From Pseudochrobactrum kiredjianiae (GTDB lineage Bacteria; Pseudomonadota; Alphaproteobacteria; Rhizobiales; Rhizobiaceae), in the NCBI RefSeq assembly GCF_030362795.1, contig NZ_JAUCBM010000007.1, forward strand, positions 1-64,000: a DNA stretch of 64,000 nt, in the 5' to 3' direction. Both the position numbers and the translations under genes were made by a program. The notes under the pieces were generated by a model. It searched no databases. It was not told the DNA's origin and was given only the letters and a program-made list of their open reading frames with translations. The stretch's first letter is position 1. The number at the start of each line of letters is the position of its first letter. Below are positions 52,299 through 60,414 of the stretch, one piece after another.

Positions 52299-53951
52299 TT
52301 AACGAAACAGGATCAGAGATTTCTCAAAAGTTGTCCACACACCCCAGATAATCGGGATACCCACAGCAGCCCATGCAAGAGCAGCTTTGGCATCCAGCCC
52401 GCCTGTGCCGATACCGAAGGAACCGCTCGGCCCTGTCGCTTCAGCTTTGACTGCGGCCTGAAGTTTGGCAACTTCTGCATCCGACATAAACCACTTATCG
52501 CCCAGCGGTTTGATGAAGAAATTCGCAATCAGACCCAGTGCCAGCATACCGGCCAGAATATACATTGTATAATCATAGACCTGCGCGCGCGGCACACCCG
52601 CAGCAATCTGGAACTCACGGATATAATTCACCACGACCGGCCCCACGATCCCCGCCGTTGCCCAAGCCGTCAGCAAACGTCCGTGGATAGCACCAACAAA
52701 TTGCGTGCCGAAAATATCCGCCAGATAGGCAGGAACGGTTGCAAAGCCACCACCATACATTGACAGGATGATACAGACCATCACCACAAACAGCGTGACC
52801 GATCCCATATGCGCAGCAGTCGGTAGTAAAGTGTAGAGCACAATGCCGAGAGCGAAGAAGGTAAAATAAGTCGCCTTACGGCCAAGACGATCAGACAAAG
52901 AAGCCCATGCGAAGCGCCCGCCAATATTAAACAGCGAGATCAGTCCGGTAAAACCAGCTGCAATCGCAGCAATTGCAGCCTTCTGCTCTGTGCTCAGTTC
53001 TGTGAAGGTCAGCCCTGCCTCACCGATCAGACGACCGCCGAAAATCTCCTGCAACATTGGTGATGCCATACCGATCACACCAATACCGGCAGAGACGTTC
53101 AGGCACAGCACTGCCCAGATCAGCCAGAATTGCGGGGTCTTGTGCGCATCACGCAAATGCACATGACGGCTGGTAATCATCGCTTTCTTAGCCTGCGGTG
53201 CCACCCAGCCTTCCGGCTTCCAGCCTGCTGGCGGAATACGGTAGCCAAAGGCACCACCCATCATGAAGACGAAATATCCGGCAGCCATTACCAGAAATGT
53301 CTGCCAGACGCCGATTGTGTCCGGTGTTTTGAAGTGCTCCATCAGCAGATCAGCCAGTGGCGCACCAATCATCGCGCCGCCACCAAACCCCATAATCGCC
53401 ATGCCGGTCGCCATGCCGCGACGATCAGGGAACCATTTAATCAATGTGGAAACCGGTGAAATATAGCCAAGACCAAGACCGATGCCGCCAATGAAACCGG
53501 CACCAACCCACATCAGCCATAATTGATGGGTCATCACGCCGATCGCGGCAATCACCATACCGCCGCACCAGCAAAGTGCTGACACAAAACCGGCTTTACG
53601 CGGTCCCACGCGTTCCAGCCAACCGCCCCAAATCGCGGCAGAACAGCCAAGTAATACAAAGAACAGCGTATAAATCCAGCCGAGATCAGCCACGCGCCAG
53701 TTACAGCTTGTAGTAAACAAGGCGGTCAGCAGGCTCATATCGGTACAGGCACCTGCTGCATCACCGGTCAGCGCACGGCTGAGCGGCAGCCAAAACACGC
53801 TGAAACCATAAGCCATACCTATACATAGATGGATCGCCAGCGCCGCCGGTGGCACCAGCCAGCGGTTAAATCCGGGTCTGGCGATAATCCGCTCGCGGTC
53901 GAGAATCCCAGGCCCGCTCAAACCGCCCAGTGTCTGATCTGTTGCACTCAT
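52299..53951 (-). CDS. OFA-family MFS transporter (oxalate/formate antiporter-like)
   Basis: This is a 550-residue MFS transporter of the OFA family. Near the N-terminus IHLCIGMAYGFSVFWLPLSR is the family signature, followed by 12 predicted helices with GFIGGIGLGLGYISPVSTLI and the conserved WFPDRRGMATGMAIMGFGGG. A C-terminal helix beyond the MFS core (ALAWAAVGIPIIWGVWTTFE) adds length. The ATG has GGGAGGA 7 bases upstream. It is encoded 133 bases downstream of the fds genes on the same strand, which makes formate (or oxalate/formate exchange) a good guess for its substrate. OFA members also carry other monocarboxylates. Confidence 0.88.
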   Translation of the reverse strand: MSATDQTLGGLSGPGILDRERIIARPGFNRWLVPPAALAIHLCIGMAYGFSVFWLPLSRALTGDAAGACTDMSLLTALFTTSCNWRVADLGWIYTLFFVLLGCSAAIWGGWLERVGPRKAGFVSALCWCGGMVIAAIGVMTHQLWLMWVGAGFIGGIGLGLGYISPVSTLIKWFPDRRGMATGMAIMGFGGGAMIGAPLADLLMEHFKTPDTIGVWQTFLVMAAGYFVFMMGGAFGYRIPPAGWKPEGWVAPQAKKAMITSRHVHLRDAHKTPQFWLIWAVLCLNVSAGIGVIGMASPMLQEIFGGRLIGEAGLTFTELSTEQKAAIAAIAAGFTGLISLFNIGGRFAWASLSDRLGRKATYFTFFALGIVLYTLLPTAAHMGSVTLFVVMVCIILSMYGGGFATVPAYLADIFGTQFVGAIHGRLLTAWATAGIVGPVVVNYIREFQIAAGVPRAQVYDYTMYILAGMLALGLIANFFIKPLGDKWFMSDAEVAKLQAAVKAEATGPSGSFGIGTGGLDAKAALAWAAVGIPIIWGVWTTFEKSLILFR

Positions 53952-54049
53952 AACATAGTCCTCCCTTCTGCGGACGCGCCGCAGCCTGCTCATCTCCCGT
54001 GAGCATCCCTCAATTATCGTAGTGAAATGTATTTATGCTCTAAATCAAA

Positions 54050-54077
54050 CAGCCGGACACAAAACTGTATCCGGCTG
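54050..54077 (-). terminator. Terminator of the fds operon
   Basis: CAGCCGGA/TCCGGCTG is an 8-bp stem with a 12-base loop, 7 bases after the fdsD stop; the minus strand continues TTTGATTTAG. Confidence 0.65.
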
Positions 54078-54084
54078 CGTTTTC

Positions 54085-54315
54085 TCATGCATTTGGGCGT
54101 TTAATCAGCGGTGCCGCTTCAATAACCAGAGGATGCAACCCCTCTCCGCCTGCATCAATCAAATCAAATAATTGCGACCGCATACGCGGCTCCCAGAACA
54201 AATTGATATGTTTGGCAACACCCGCCGCCTGATCAATCTGCGTCTGCGAACTAAAAAATGTGGCAATCTGCGATGCCATCATTGGAATACGGCTGCGATA
54301 AGTATGTTCACTCAT
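54085..54315 (-). CDS. fdsD: Formate dehydrogenase delta subunit
   Basis: This is a 76-residue small subunit of NAD-dependent molybdenum formate dehydrogenase. The sequence shows the FdsD pattern IPMMASQIATFFSSQ, then AAGVAKHINLFWEPRMRSQL. It is 3 bases downstream of fdsA and has a terminator after it. FdsD is needed for stability or assembly of the complex. The fdsC (fdhD) gene, which lies between fdsA and fdsD in other bacteria, is absent here. Confidence 0.9.
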   Translation of the reverse strand: MSEHTYRSRIPMMASQIATFFSSQTQIDQAAGVAKHINLFWEPRMRSQLFDLIDAGGEGLHPLVIEAAPLIKRPNA

Positions 54316-54318
54316 AGC

Positions 54319-57204
54319 TTAACTCACCGTATCCAAAGCTGTTTTAATAAGGCGGCTGGCTTCGGAATGTTCGCGATATTCCTGCTGCCATTGTGTCGGG
54401 CCGTTGGAGGCGCTGATCTGCACCGCAGTCACCTTATATTCCGGACAGTTGGTCGCCCAGTCCGAGAAATCGGTGGTCACCACATTGGCCTGTGTGGTCG
54501 GGTGGTGGAAGGTCGTATAGACCACACCCGTTGTCACACGATCTGTGACCAGCGCCCGCAGGGTTGTTTCACCGGCACGGCTGGTAATTTTCACCCAGTC
54601 ACCGTCACGCAAACCACGCACTTCCGCATCATGCGGATGGATTTCCAAACGGTCTTCCGCATGCCATGCGACATTCTCAGTACGGCGGGTCTGTGCGCCC
54701 ACGTTATATTGCGACAAGATACGCCCTGTGGTGAGCAGCAGCGGGAAGCGCGGGCCTGAGCGCTCATCCGTTGCCACATATTCGGTGCGCATGAATTTAC
54801 CTTTGCCGCGCACGAAATGGTCAATATGCATCACCGGCGTGCCAAGCGGCGCTTTGGCATTACATGGCCACTGCACGGAACCTTCACGTTCCAGCAGTTC
54901 ATAGGACACATTGGCAAAGGTCGGCGTAGTCATGGCAATTTCGTCCATGATCTGCGACGGATGCGTATAGTTCCAGTTCAGCCCCATCGCACGGGCAAGG
55001 TTCTGTGTCACTTCCCAGTCAGCATAGCCGTTGGTTGGTGTCATCACCTTGCGCACGCGGTTGATACGGCGTTCCGCATTGGTGAATGTGCCGTCTTTTT
55101 CGAGGAAGGTCGAACCCGGCAGGAAAACATGGGCGAAATTGGCGGTCTCATTGAGGAACAAGTCCTGCACCACCACACATTCCATAGCTTCCAGACCGGC
55201 AGCCACATGGCGGGTATCCGGATCAGACTGCAGAATATCCTCACCCTGAATATAGATACCCTTGAAGGTGCCTTCCACCGCTGCATCCAGCATATTCGGA
55301 ATACGCAGACCCGGCTCATCCTGCAGGATCACGCCCCAGATGTTTTCATAAATCTCGCGGGTTGCAGGATCGGAAATATGGCGATAGCCCGGCAATTCAT
55401 GCGGGAAAGAGCCCATATCGCAAGAGCCCTGCACGTTGTTCTGACCACGCAGCGGGTTCACACCCACGCCCTTGCGGCCAATATTACCGGTGACCATTGC
55501 AAGATTGGCAATCGCCATCACAGTAGTGGAACCCTGACTATGCTCTGTCACGCCAAGACCATAATAGATTGCACCATTGCCGCCGGTTGCAAACAGGCGA
55601 GCAGCGCCGCGCACTTCTTGTGCCGGAACACCGGTCAGCAGCTCCACAGCCTCAGGGCTGTATTGCGGCTGGGAGACAAATTCCACCCAATCGCGGAACT
55701 CTTCATTCTCACAACGCTCGCGGATGAAGGCATCATCCTGCAGGCCTTCTGTTACAATCACATGCGCCAGCGCCGTCATGATTGCCACGTTGGTACCAGG
55801 ACGCAGTGCCAGATGATGTGCCGCCTCAATATGCGGTGAGCGCACCAGATCAATACGGCGCGGATCAATCACAATCAGCTTGGCACCCTGACGCAAACGC
55901 TTACGCAGACGTGAGCCGAACACCGGATGGCCGTCGGTCGGGTTGGCACCGATCACCATCACCACATCAGTATGTTCAACACTGTCAAAATCCTGCGTCC
56001 CCGCAGAGGTACCGAAAGTCTGGTTCAGACCATAGCCGGTCGGCGAATGGCAGACACGCGCACAGGTATCAACATTGTTATTACCGAAACCGGCGCGGAT
56101 CAGTTTCTGCACAAGGAAGGTTTCTTCATTGGTGCAGCGTGACGAGGTAATACCCCCGATGGAATTGCGCCCGTACTGGGTCTGCAAGCGTTTAAACTCG
56201 CTGGCCACACGGCCATAGGCTTCTTCCCATGACACTTCGCGCCACGGATCGGTGATCTTTTCACGGATCATCGGCTTGAGAATACGGTCTTTGTGATGGG
56301 CGTATCCATAAGCAAAGCGGCCTTTAACGCAGGAATGACCGCGATTGGCCTTACCGTCTTTATACGGCACCATGCGCACCAGTTCTTCACCGCGCATTTC
56401 CGCTTTGAAGGAGCAACCGACACCGCAATAAGCGCAGGTCGTGACTTTGGAATGTTCCGGCTGACCGATTTCGATCACCGATTTTTCCATCAGCGTTGCT
56501 GTCGGGCAAGCCTGTACACAGGCACCGCAAGACACACATTCCGAGCCTAAGAAGCTCTCATGCATCCCCGGAGAGACACGGGAATTGAAACCACGCCCCT
56601 CAATGGTCAGCGCAAAAGTGCCCTGCACTTCTTCGCAGGCGCGGACACAGCGTGAGCAGACAATACATTTAGACGGATCATAGGTGAAATACGGATTGCT
56701 CTCGTCTTTCGGCATCCATTTCGCATTCAGTGCACCGTCATTGCGACCTTGCTTGAACACGTGGTTCAAGCCGTCCTGACCGTAACGCACATCGCGCAGA
56801 CCCACAGCACCGGCCATATCCTGCAATTCACAATCGCCATTAGCAGCGCAGGTCAGACAATCCAGCGGGTGATCGGAGATGTAAAGCTCCATCACGCCTT
56901 TGCGTAAAGATTTCAGGCGACCGGTCTGGGTATGAACCACCTGACCTTCCATCACCGGCGTGGTGCAGGAAGACGGCGTACCGTTGCGGCCTTCAATTTC
57001 CACCAGACACAAACGGCAGGAGCCAAATGCATCCACCATATCGGTGGCGCAAAGTTTCGGAATGGCAATGCCGGCTTCCATCGAAGCCCGCATGATCGAG
57101 GTGCCTTCCGGCACGGTCACCTGATTGCCATCGATGGTCAGGGTCACCATTTTTTCAGAACGTGAAACAGGTGTGCCGTAATCGATTTCTTTAATTAAGC
57201 TCAT
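54319..57204 (-). CDS. fdsA: NAD-dependent formate dehydrogenase alpha subunit (molybdenum)
   Basis: This 961-residue catalytic subunit oxidises formate to CO2 in the cytoplasm. A NuoG-like N-terminus carries a [2Fe-2S] site (Cys52, 63, 66, 80), a His/Cys [4Fe-4S] site (His112, Cys116, 119, 125) and two ferredoxin-type clusters (CIVCSRCVRAC and CVSCGACVQACP). The bis-MGD domain opens with TTCAYCGVGCSF; the active-site ligand is Cys385 in ARVCHSPTG, coded by an ordinary TGC rather than a selenocysteine codon. The rest carries the molybdopterin-binding blocks. It follows fdsB by 12 bases. Confidence 0.95.
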   Translation of the reverse strand: MSLIKEIDYGTPVSRSEKMVTLTIDGNQVTVPEGTSIMRASMEAGIAIPKLCATDMVDAFGSCRLCLVEIEGRNGTPSSCTTPVMEGQVVHTQTGRLKSLRKGVMELYISDHPLDCLTCAANGDCELQDMAGAVGLRDVRYGQDGLNHVFKQGRNDGALNAKWMPKDESNPYFTYDPSKCIVCSRCVRACEEVQGTFALTIEGRGFNSRVSPGMHESFLGSECVSCGACVQACPTATLMEKSVIEIGQPEHSKVTTCAYCGVGCSFKAEMRGEELVRMVPYKDGKANRGHSCVKGRFAYGYAHHKDRILKPMIREKITDPWREVSWEEAYGRVASEFKRLQTQYGRNSIGGITSSRCTNEETFLVQKLIRAGFGNNNVDTCARVCHSPTGYGLNQTFGTSAGTQDFDSVEHTDVVMVIGANPTDGHPVFGSRLRKRLRQGAKLIVIDPRRIDLVRSPHIEAAHHLALRPGTNVAIMTALAHVIVTEGLQDDAFIRERCENEEFRDWVEFVSQPQYSPEAVELLTGVPAQEVRGAARLFATGGNGAIYYGLGVTEHSQGSTTVMAIANLAMVTGNIGRKGVGVNPLRGQNNVQGSCDMGSFPHELPGYRHISDPATREIYENIWGVILQDEPGLRIPNMLDAAVEGTFKGIYIQGEDILQSDPDTRHVAAGLEAMECVVVQDLFLNETANFAHVFLPGSTFLEKDGTFTNAERRINRVRKVMTPTNGYADWEVTQNLARAMGLNWNYTHPSQIMDEIAMTTPTFANVSYELLEREGSVQWPCNAKAPLGTPVMHIDHFVRGKGKFMRTEYVATDERSGPRFPLLLTTGRILSQYNVGAQTRRTENVAWHAEDRLEIHPHDAEVRGLRDGDWVKITSRAGETTLRALVTDRVTTGVVYTTFHHPTTQANVVTTDFSDWATNCPEYKVTAVQISASNGPTQWQQEYREHSEASRLIKTALDTVS

Positions 57205-57216
57205 CTTCTGTCACTC

Positions 57217-58785
57217 CTATTCCGCTGCCTGCACGAAAGGCTGACTTTCAGGACGCGGGCGAAAATCTTCTTCAAAATGCGTCAGGGCACTCATCACCGG
57301 ATAAGGGGCAAAGCCGCCAAGCGCACAAAGGGAGCCGAACTTCATAGTCTGGCAAAGATCTGTCAGAATTTCGATCTGCGTATCGGTTTCTACACCCGCT
57401 GCAATTCTGTCGATCACTTCAACACCGCGTGTCGAGCCGATGCGGCATGGGGTGCATTTTCCGCAGGATTCAATGGCGCAGAATTCCATCGCGAACCGCG
57501 CCTGTTTCAGCATATCTGCCCGATCATCAAAGACCACCAGACCGGCATGACCGATCAGACCATCTTTGGCAGCAAAGGCTTCATAATCAAACGGTGTATC
57601 GAATAATGCGCGCGGGAAATAAGCACCCAGCGGTCCGCCGACCTGCACTGCCTTAACCGGACGACCGGTTGCGGTACCGCCGCCGATATCATCGACAATC
57701 TCGCCCAGCGTCAGACCGAAAGCCGTTTCAAACAACCCGCCATATTTCACATTACCGGCAATTTGCAACGGAATTGTACCACGGGAACGCCCCATACCAA
57801 AATCACGGTAATAGGCAGCACCCTTATCCATAATCACCGGAACAGAGGCCAGCGAGATCACGTTATTAATCACAGTCGGCTTGCCAAACAGGCCTTTATG
57901 CGCGGGCAATGGCGGCTTGGCACGAACCAGTCCTCGTTTACCTTCAAGGCTTTCCAGCAGAGCGGTTTCTTCACCACAGACATAGGCACCGGCACCGGTG
58001 CGCACTTCCATATCAAAAGCAAAACGTGAGCCAAGTACCGAAGCACCAAGCACCCCTGCTTTGCGGGCAATTTCAACAGCCTGTTCCATCATCGCAATCG
58101 CATGCGGATATTCCGAGCGCGTATAAAGATAGCCTTTGGTGGCACCCACTGCGATACCGGCAATCGCCATCCCTTCGATGAGAACGAAAGGATCACCTTC
58201 CATAATCATACGGTCGGCAAAAGTACCGCTGTCGCCCTCGTCCGCATTACAGACAATATATTTACGCGGGCTTTGGGTATCGTGAACGGTTTTCCATTTG
58301 ATGCCGGTCGGGAAACCAGCGCCACCACGACCGCGCAGGCCGGAATCCGTGACCTGCGCCACAATATCCGCAGGCTGCATCGCGACTGCATTTTGCAGAC
58401 CTTTCAACCCATCATGGGCGCGATAATCTTCCAGCGACAAAGGATCGGTCACACCGCAACGGGCAAAAGTCAGGCGGGTTTGTTTTTTGAGAAACGGAAT
58501 TTCTTCTGTCAGTCCCAGCGATAGCGGGTGGTCTTTGCCCTCAAGCAATCCGTTGTCGAACAGCGAGGCCACATCAGACACCTCCACAGGGCCATAGGCC
58601 ACACGACCTTTGTCTGTTGCCACTTCAACCAGCGGCTCCAGCCAGACCATACCACGGGAGCCATTGCGCACCAGCTTGATATCCAGACTGCGCTTGACAG
58701 CTTCACCGGCAATCGCATCGGCAACCTGATCTGCACCAAGCGCCAGAGCGGCAGCATCACAAGGCACATAAATCGTTACACTCAT
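57217..58785 (-). CDS. fdsB: NAD-dependent formate dehydrogenase beta subunit
   Basis: This is a 522-residue NuoF-like subunit that passes electrons from the iron-sulfur chain to FMN and NAD+. Residues about 1-100 form a thioredoxin-like NuoE-type part. The flavin/NAD site is visible as SGLRGRGGAGFPTGIKWKTV, CNADEGDSGTFADRMIME and GAYVCGEETALLESLEGKRG. The [4Fe-4S] site near the C-terminus is ESCGKCTPCRIG. Its ATG overlaps the fdsG stop by 4 bases. Confidence 0.95.
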   Translation of the reverse strand: MSVTIYVPCDAAALALGADQVADAIAGEAVKRSLDIKLVRNGSRGMVWLEPLVEVATDKGRVAYGPVEVSDVASLFDNGLLEGKDHPLSLGLTEEIPFLKKQTRLTFARCGVTDPLSLEDYRAHDGLKGLQNAVAMQPADIVAQVTDSGLRGRGGAGFPTGIKWKTVHDTQSPRKYIVCNADEGDSGTFADRMIMEGDPFVLIEGMAIAGIAVGATKGYLYTRSEYPHAIAMMEQAVEIARKAGVLGASVLGSRFAFDMEVRTGAGAYVCGEETALLESLEGKRGLVRAKPPLPAHKGLFGKPTVINNVISLASVPVIMDKGAAYYRDFGMGRSRGTIPLQIAGNVKYGGLFETAFGLTLGEIVDDIGGGTATGRPVKAVQVGGPLGAYFPRALFDTPFDYEAFAAKDGLIGHAGLVVFDDRADMLKQARFAMEFCAIESCGKCTPCRIGSTRGVEVIDRIAAGVETDTQIEILTDLCQTMKFGSLCALGGFAPYPVMSALTHFEEDFRPRPESQPFVQAAE

Positions 58786-59330
58786 GCCCGTGCCTCCGCG
58801 ATCATCTGCTCTGCTTTGTGCTCACTGAGGCGACCGATCAACCGGTCATCCACTTGCGCCGCAGGCGCACAGGCACACAGACCAAGACAATAAACCGCCT
58901 CAAGCATGATTTTACCGTCTCCGGTTGTTTCACCCCAGCCGATACCGAGCAGTTTTTGCACCGCTTCTGCCACGCGGTCGCCATCCATGGACTGGCAAGC
59001 CTCGGCGCGGCACAACCGGATCACATGGCGACCGGCAGGCGATGCCCTAAAATCGTGATAGAAAGTCATAACGCCATGCACTTCCGCACGCGAAAGGTTC
59101 AGCGCCTCGGCAATCAGCGTCAGCGTTTCCGCCGGTACGTAACCAAACTCTTCCTGTATGGCATGCAAAACAGGAAGCAACGGGCCTTCGACAGCCTTAT
59201 ACTCATTGATAATCTCTATCGTTCGTGCAGTAATGTCATTGTTGGCTGAACGCTTGTGCGTAAGACCTGTATTCCTGGTATTAACTGAATTTGAGCCTGA
59301 CATACCGTCAAAGTCTCCCGCAATTGTCAT
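58782..59330 (-). CDS. fdsG: NAD-dependent formate dehydrogenase gamma subunit
   Basis: This is a 182-residue NuoE-like subunit with a [2Fe-2S] thioredoxin fold. The cluster ligands are in CRAEACQSMDG and CLGLCACAP; the N-terminal helices contain LLPVLHAIQEEFGYVPAET. The ATG at 59330 is chosen for GGGGAA 8 bases upstream; starts at 59348 and 59303 are possible. It is the first gene of fdsGBAD and lies 84 bases after the LysR gene. Confidence 0.92.
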   Translation of the reverse strand: MTIAGDFDGMSGSNSVNTRNTGLTHKRSANNDITARTIEIINEYKAVEGPLLPVLHAIQEEFGYVPAETLTLIAEALNLSRAEVHGVMTFYHDFRASPAGRHVIRLCRAEACQSMDGDRVAEAVQKLLGIGWGETTGDGKIMLEAVYCLGLCACAPAAQVDDRLIGRLSEHKAEQMIAEARA

Positions 59331-59400
59331 GTTTTCTGTTCCCCACATTAGAACAGATCAAAGCTGCGGTTTAAATTCAATAGGCTAAAACCGTTGATCG

Positions 59401-59415
59401 ATAGAAATAATCTAT
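59401..59415. promoter_or_regulatory. Candidate LysR box in front of fdsG
   Basis: ATAGA-AATAA-TCTAT is a perfect inverted repeat that fits the LysR T-N11-A rule (ATAG-N7-CTAT). It lies about 70 bases upstream of the fdsG start and touches the stop codon of the LysR gene. Confidence 0.5.
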
Positions 59416-60314
59416 TAAACCAGCGGCAGCATAAGACGGGATAAAGCACGGGCTTCATGCAACAGTGCCGCGATCAGTGGCGTATGCGGCTCACGCTGTG
59501 CAGCAATCAGCCCCACACTATGGCTGGCCTGCGGTTCGACAATCGGAATGGAGCGGATCGGCTCGCTAAACCCTAGAATTTGCGAGAGATTAAGTGGCAT
59601 GATGCTTGCCCATTTACCTGTGCGAATATGCGAAAACAGCACAATCATCGAATTGGATTCCAATGTCGGCTGCACGGTAACACCCGCCTGCGCCAGATGC
59701 TGATTGATAATGCGGCGGTTCTGCATATCGCTTGTCAGCAGGCAAAGCGGCAGACCGCCCACTTCCGCCCATGTGACACTTTCACGCTCCGACAACCGGC
59801 TGCCGACCGATGTAATCAGCTGATAGCTCTCACGATAGATCGGCACGGCGGTCACTTTGCCAAGCGGCTCATTGTCCAGATAGCTGATTCCGGCATCAAT
59901 ATCGAAATTGTCTAGCGCCGCCAGCACTTCAACAGAGGTGCGGGAAATGACGGTAAAAGTCACATCCGGATGCTTTTCACGAAAAGGCGTTGTCAGTTGA
60001 GAGACCATAGCCAGCGCGGTGGGAATTGCTGCAATACGGATATGTCCGCCAAGGCCGAAACGCGCCGCCCGCATCTCTTCTTTCATCGTGCGTGCATCAC
60101 CGACAATGCGCCGCGCCCATTCCAGAACGCGCTGGCCTTCCGGTGTCAGCCCCTGAAAGCGCGAACCGCGCTGCACCAGCATAACGCCCAGACTATCTTC
60201 AAGCTGGCGAATACCGGCGGATAATGTCGGCTGGGTAATACCGCAATCTTCTGCAGCTTTGCCGAAGTGCTTTTCCCGCGCAAGCGCAATAAAATATTCC
60301 AGCTTGTCGATCAT
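59415..60314 (-). CDS. LysR-family regulator next to fds operon
   Basis: This is a 299-residue LysR-type regulator. HTH at about 1-60 (KLEYFIALAREKHFGKAAED, CGITQPTLSAGIRQLEDSLG); effector domain from about 90 (GHIRIAAIPTALAMVSQLTT). ACGGGGAA supports the ATG at 60314. It is upstream of and codirectional with fdsGBAD, in the place of the known formate dehydrogenase LysR regulators, so activation of fds in response to formate is likely. It is divergent from pbpC, with 100 bases between them. Confidence 0.9.
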   Translation of the reverse strand: MIDKLEYFIALAREKHFGKAAEDCGITQPTLSAGIRQLEDSLGVMLVQRGSRFQGLTPEGQRVLEWARRIVGDARTMKEEMRAARFGLGGHIRIAAIPTALAMVSQLTTPFREKHPDVTFTVISRTSVEVLAALDNFDIDAGISYLDNEPLGKVTAVPIYRESYQLITSVGSRLSERESVTWAEVGGLPLCLLTSDMQNRRIINQHLAQAGVTVQPTLESNSMIVLFSHIRTGKWASIMPLNLSQILGFSEPIRSIPIVEPQASHSVGLIAAQREPHTPLIAALLHEARALSRLMLPLV

Positions 60315-60414
60315 AGTGTTCCCCGTTATTTTCTGCTCTGTTATATGCAATATTATCAGGACGGTACAATCAGCCGTCTTAAATTAAGCCTGAGCTTGCA
60401 GGCGGAGACAGCTT

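Noticed and set aside
54319-57204. Possible selenocysteine in the formate dehydrogenase
   Set aside because: The active-site residue in ARVCHSPTG is coded by TGC and the frame has no internal TGA.
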